Shown here piece by piece: positions 63,571-64,000 of a stretch of DNA of 64,000 nt. The notes beneath the pieces are model-generated. The model saw nothing but the letters and a program-made list of their open reading frames with translations, had not been told where the DNA came from and did not search any database. Every line of letters starts with the position of its first letter. The stretch's first letter is position 1. The translations under genes and the position numbers were made by a program. Source of the stretch: Methylobacterium sp. Leaf99. Its GTDB lineage: Bacteria > Pseudomonadota > Alphaproteobacteria > Rhizobiales > Beijerinckiaceae. Location: positions 1,486,178-1,550,177 of the forward strand of contig NZ_LMMU01000001.1 in assembly GCF_001422375.1 (NCBI RefSeq), written 5' to 3'.

Positions 63571-64000
63571 ATGGACATGAACCAGCCGATCGGCCGCACC
63601 CCCCTCGACGACAAGCCCGACGGCCTGCTGGGCAAGCCCATCGACCGGATCGAGGGCCGTCTCAAGGTGACGGGCGCGGCGCCCTACGCCTACGAGACCC
63701 GTGAGCTCAAGAACCCCGCCTACGGCGCCCTCGTCGAGGCCGGAATCGCCAAGGGCCGCCTCCGCAGCCTCGACGTCGCTGCGGCCCGCGCCATGCCGGG
63801 CGTGCTCCACGTCATGACCCACGAGAACGTGCCGCCCCAGGGCGAGAAGAAGGAGCAGGTGTCACCCGTCCTGACGGGAACCGAAATCCGGCATCACGGC
63901 CAGCCCATCGCCTTCGTGGTGGCCGAGACCTTCGAGCAGGCCCGCGCCGCCGCCGCCACGATCAAGGCCGAGTACGCGAAGGAGACCGGCGCCTACGACC
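63571..64000 (+). CDS. paoC: molybdopterin-binding subunit of aldehyde oxidoreductase (PaoC type), 5' part
   Basis: The first 143 codons of the large molybdenum subunit; the window ends inside it. PIDRIEGRLKVTGAAPYAYE and ALVEAGIAKGRLRSLD are typical of the N-terminal domain of xanthine-dehydrogenase-type large chains. The start may be ATG 63571 or ATG 63577. The catalytic Glu and the cofactor-binding regions lie outside the window. Full length is normally about 730 residues. Confidence 0.9.
   Translation, partial: MDMNQPIGRTPLDDKPDGLLGKPIDRIEGRLKVTGAAPYAYETRELKNPAYGALVEAGIAKGRLRSLDVAAARAMPGVLHVMTHENVPPQGEKKEQVSPVLTGTEIRHHGQPIAFVVAETFEQARAAAATIKAEYAKETGAYD

Overview
The window is about 70% G+C and reads as chromosome from an alphaproteobacterium of the Hyphomicrobiales. 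Order- or class-typical markers are GcrA, the divK-pleD pair, an EipB (DUF1849) protein, a DUF3572 gene coupled to a DinB with an N-terminal zinc ribbon, a NepR-like protein, FtsZ with a long Pro/Ala linker, and a division/cell-wall cluster in alphaproteobacterial order. The overall gene mix suggests Methylobacterium or Methylorubrum; the genus is an inference, not proven. No rRNA, phage, transposase or CRISPR was seen; one tRNA (Val, CAC) is present.

Layout. 1-2002: 3' end of glmS, interrupted by a 145-bp-period duplication, then glmM (amino-sugar precursor of the wall and LPS). 2009-8441: mostly minus-strand metabolic genes: hydrolase plus SDR, a two-gene unit of a YqcI/YcgG (GntA-like) haem protein with a DUF1989 protein, and a Tat-exported Gfo-like oxidoreductase followed by an OprB porin whose signal peptide lacks an ordinary start codon. 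8653-18862: PAP2 phosphatase, 2'-5' RNA ligase, AlgX-like protein, CnoX-type thioredoxin, Lon-substrate-binding protein, Trm112-like protein, asparaginase, STAS-like protein, PriA and a lipase-like hydrolase. 18853-22824: ferric-iron ABC importer (ATPase, binding protein, permease). 22980-30921: tRNA-Val, gph, rpiA, DUF2059, an O-antigen-ligase-like membrane protein, pleD-divK, DUF3572 and dinB. 30947-39277: eipB, gcrA, and a complete phosphate regulon pstS-pstC-pstA-pstB-phoU-phoB behind a near-perfect Pho box, then a NepR-like gene.

39505-54928 is a long minus-strand envelope and division block, transcribed ftsW, murG, murC, DUF559, murB, a 62-aa ORF, hicA-hicB, ddl, ftsQ, ftsA, ftsZ, lpxC, bamD, recN. 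It makes lipid II (MurG, MurC, MurB, Ddl), builds the septum (FtsW, FtsQ, FtsA, FtsZ) and supplies the outer membrane (LpxC, BamD). A HicAB toxin-antitoxin module and a DUF559 gene ending in a palindromic repeat element interrupt it.

55044-64000: FUSC-type membrane protein, UVDE repair endonuclease, a metal-uptake-like locus (two DUF2946 genes around a PepSY membrane protein, then a TonB-dependent receptor), and paoABC-type periplasmic aldehyde oxidoreductase genes, the last cut by the window end.

A recurring oddity is short tandem duplication at gene borders (glmS, gcrA 3' end, bamD 3' end, ftsW-murG junction) and inside coding sequence (dinB, gph start). The best candidates for undescribed biology are the GntA-like/DUF1989 pair, the HicAB module and its small companion ORF inside the division cluster, the 15-bp-period pentapeptide-like tract upstream of gcrA, and the orphan NepR-like protein.
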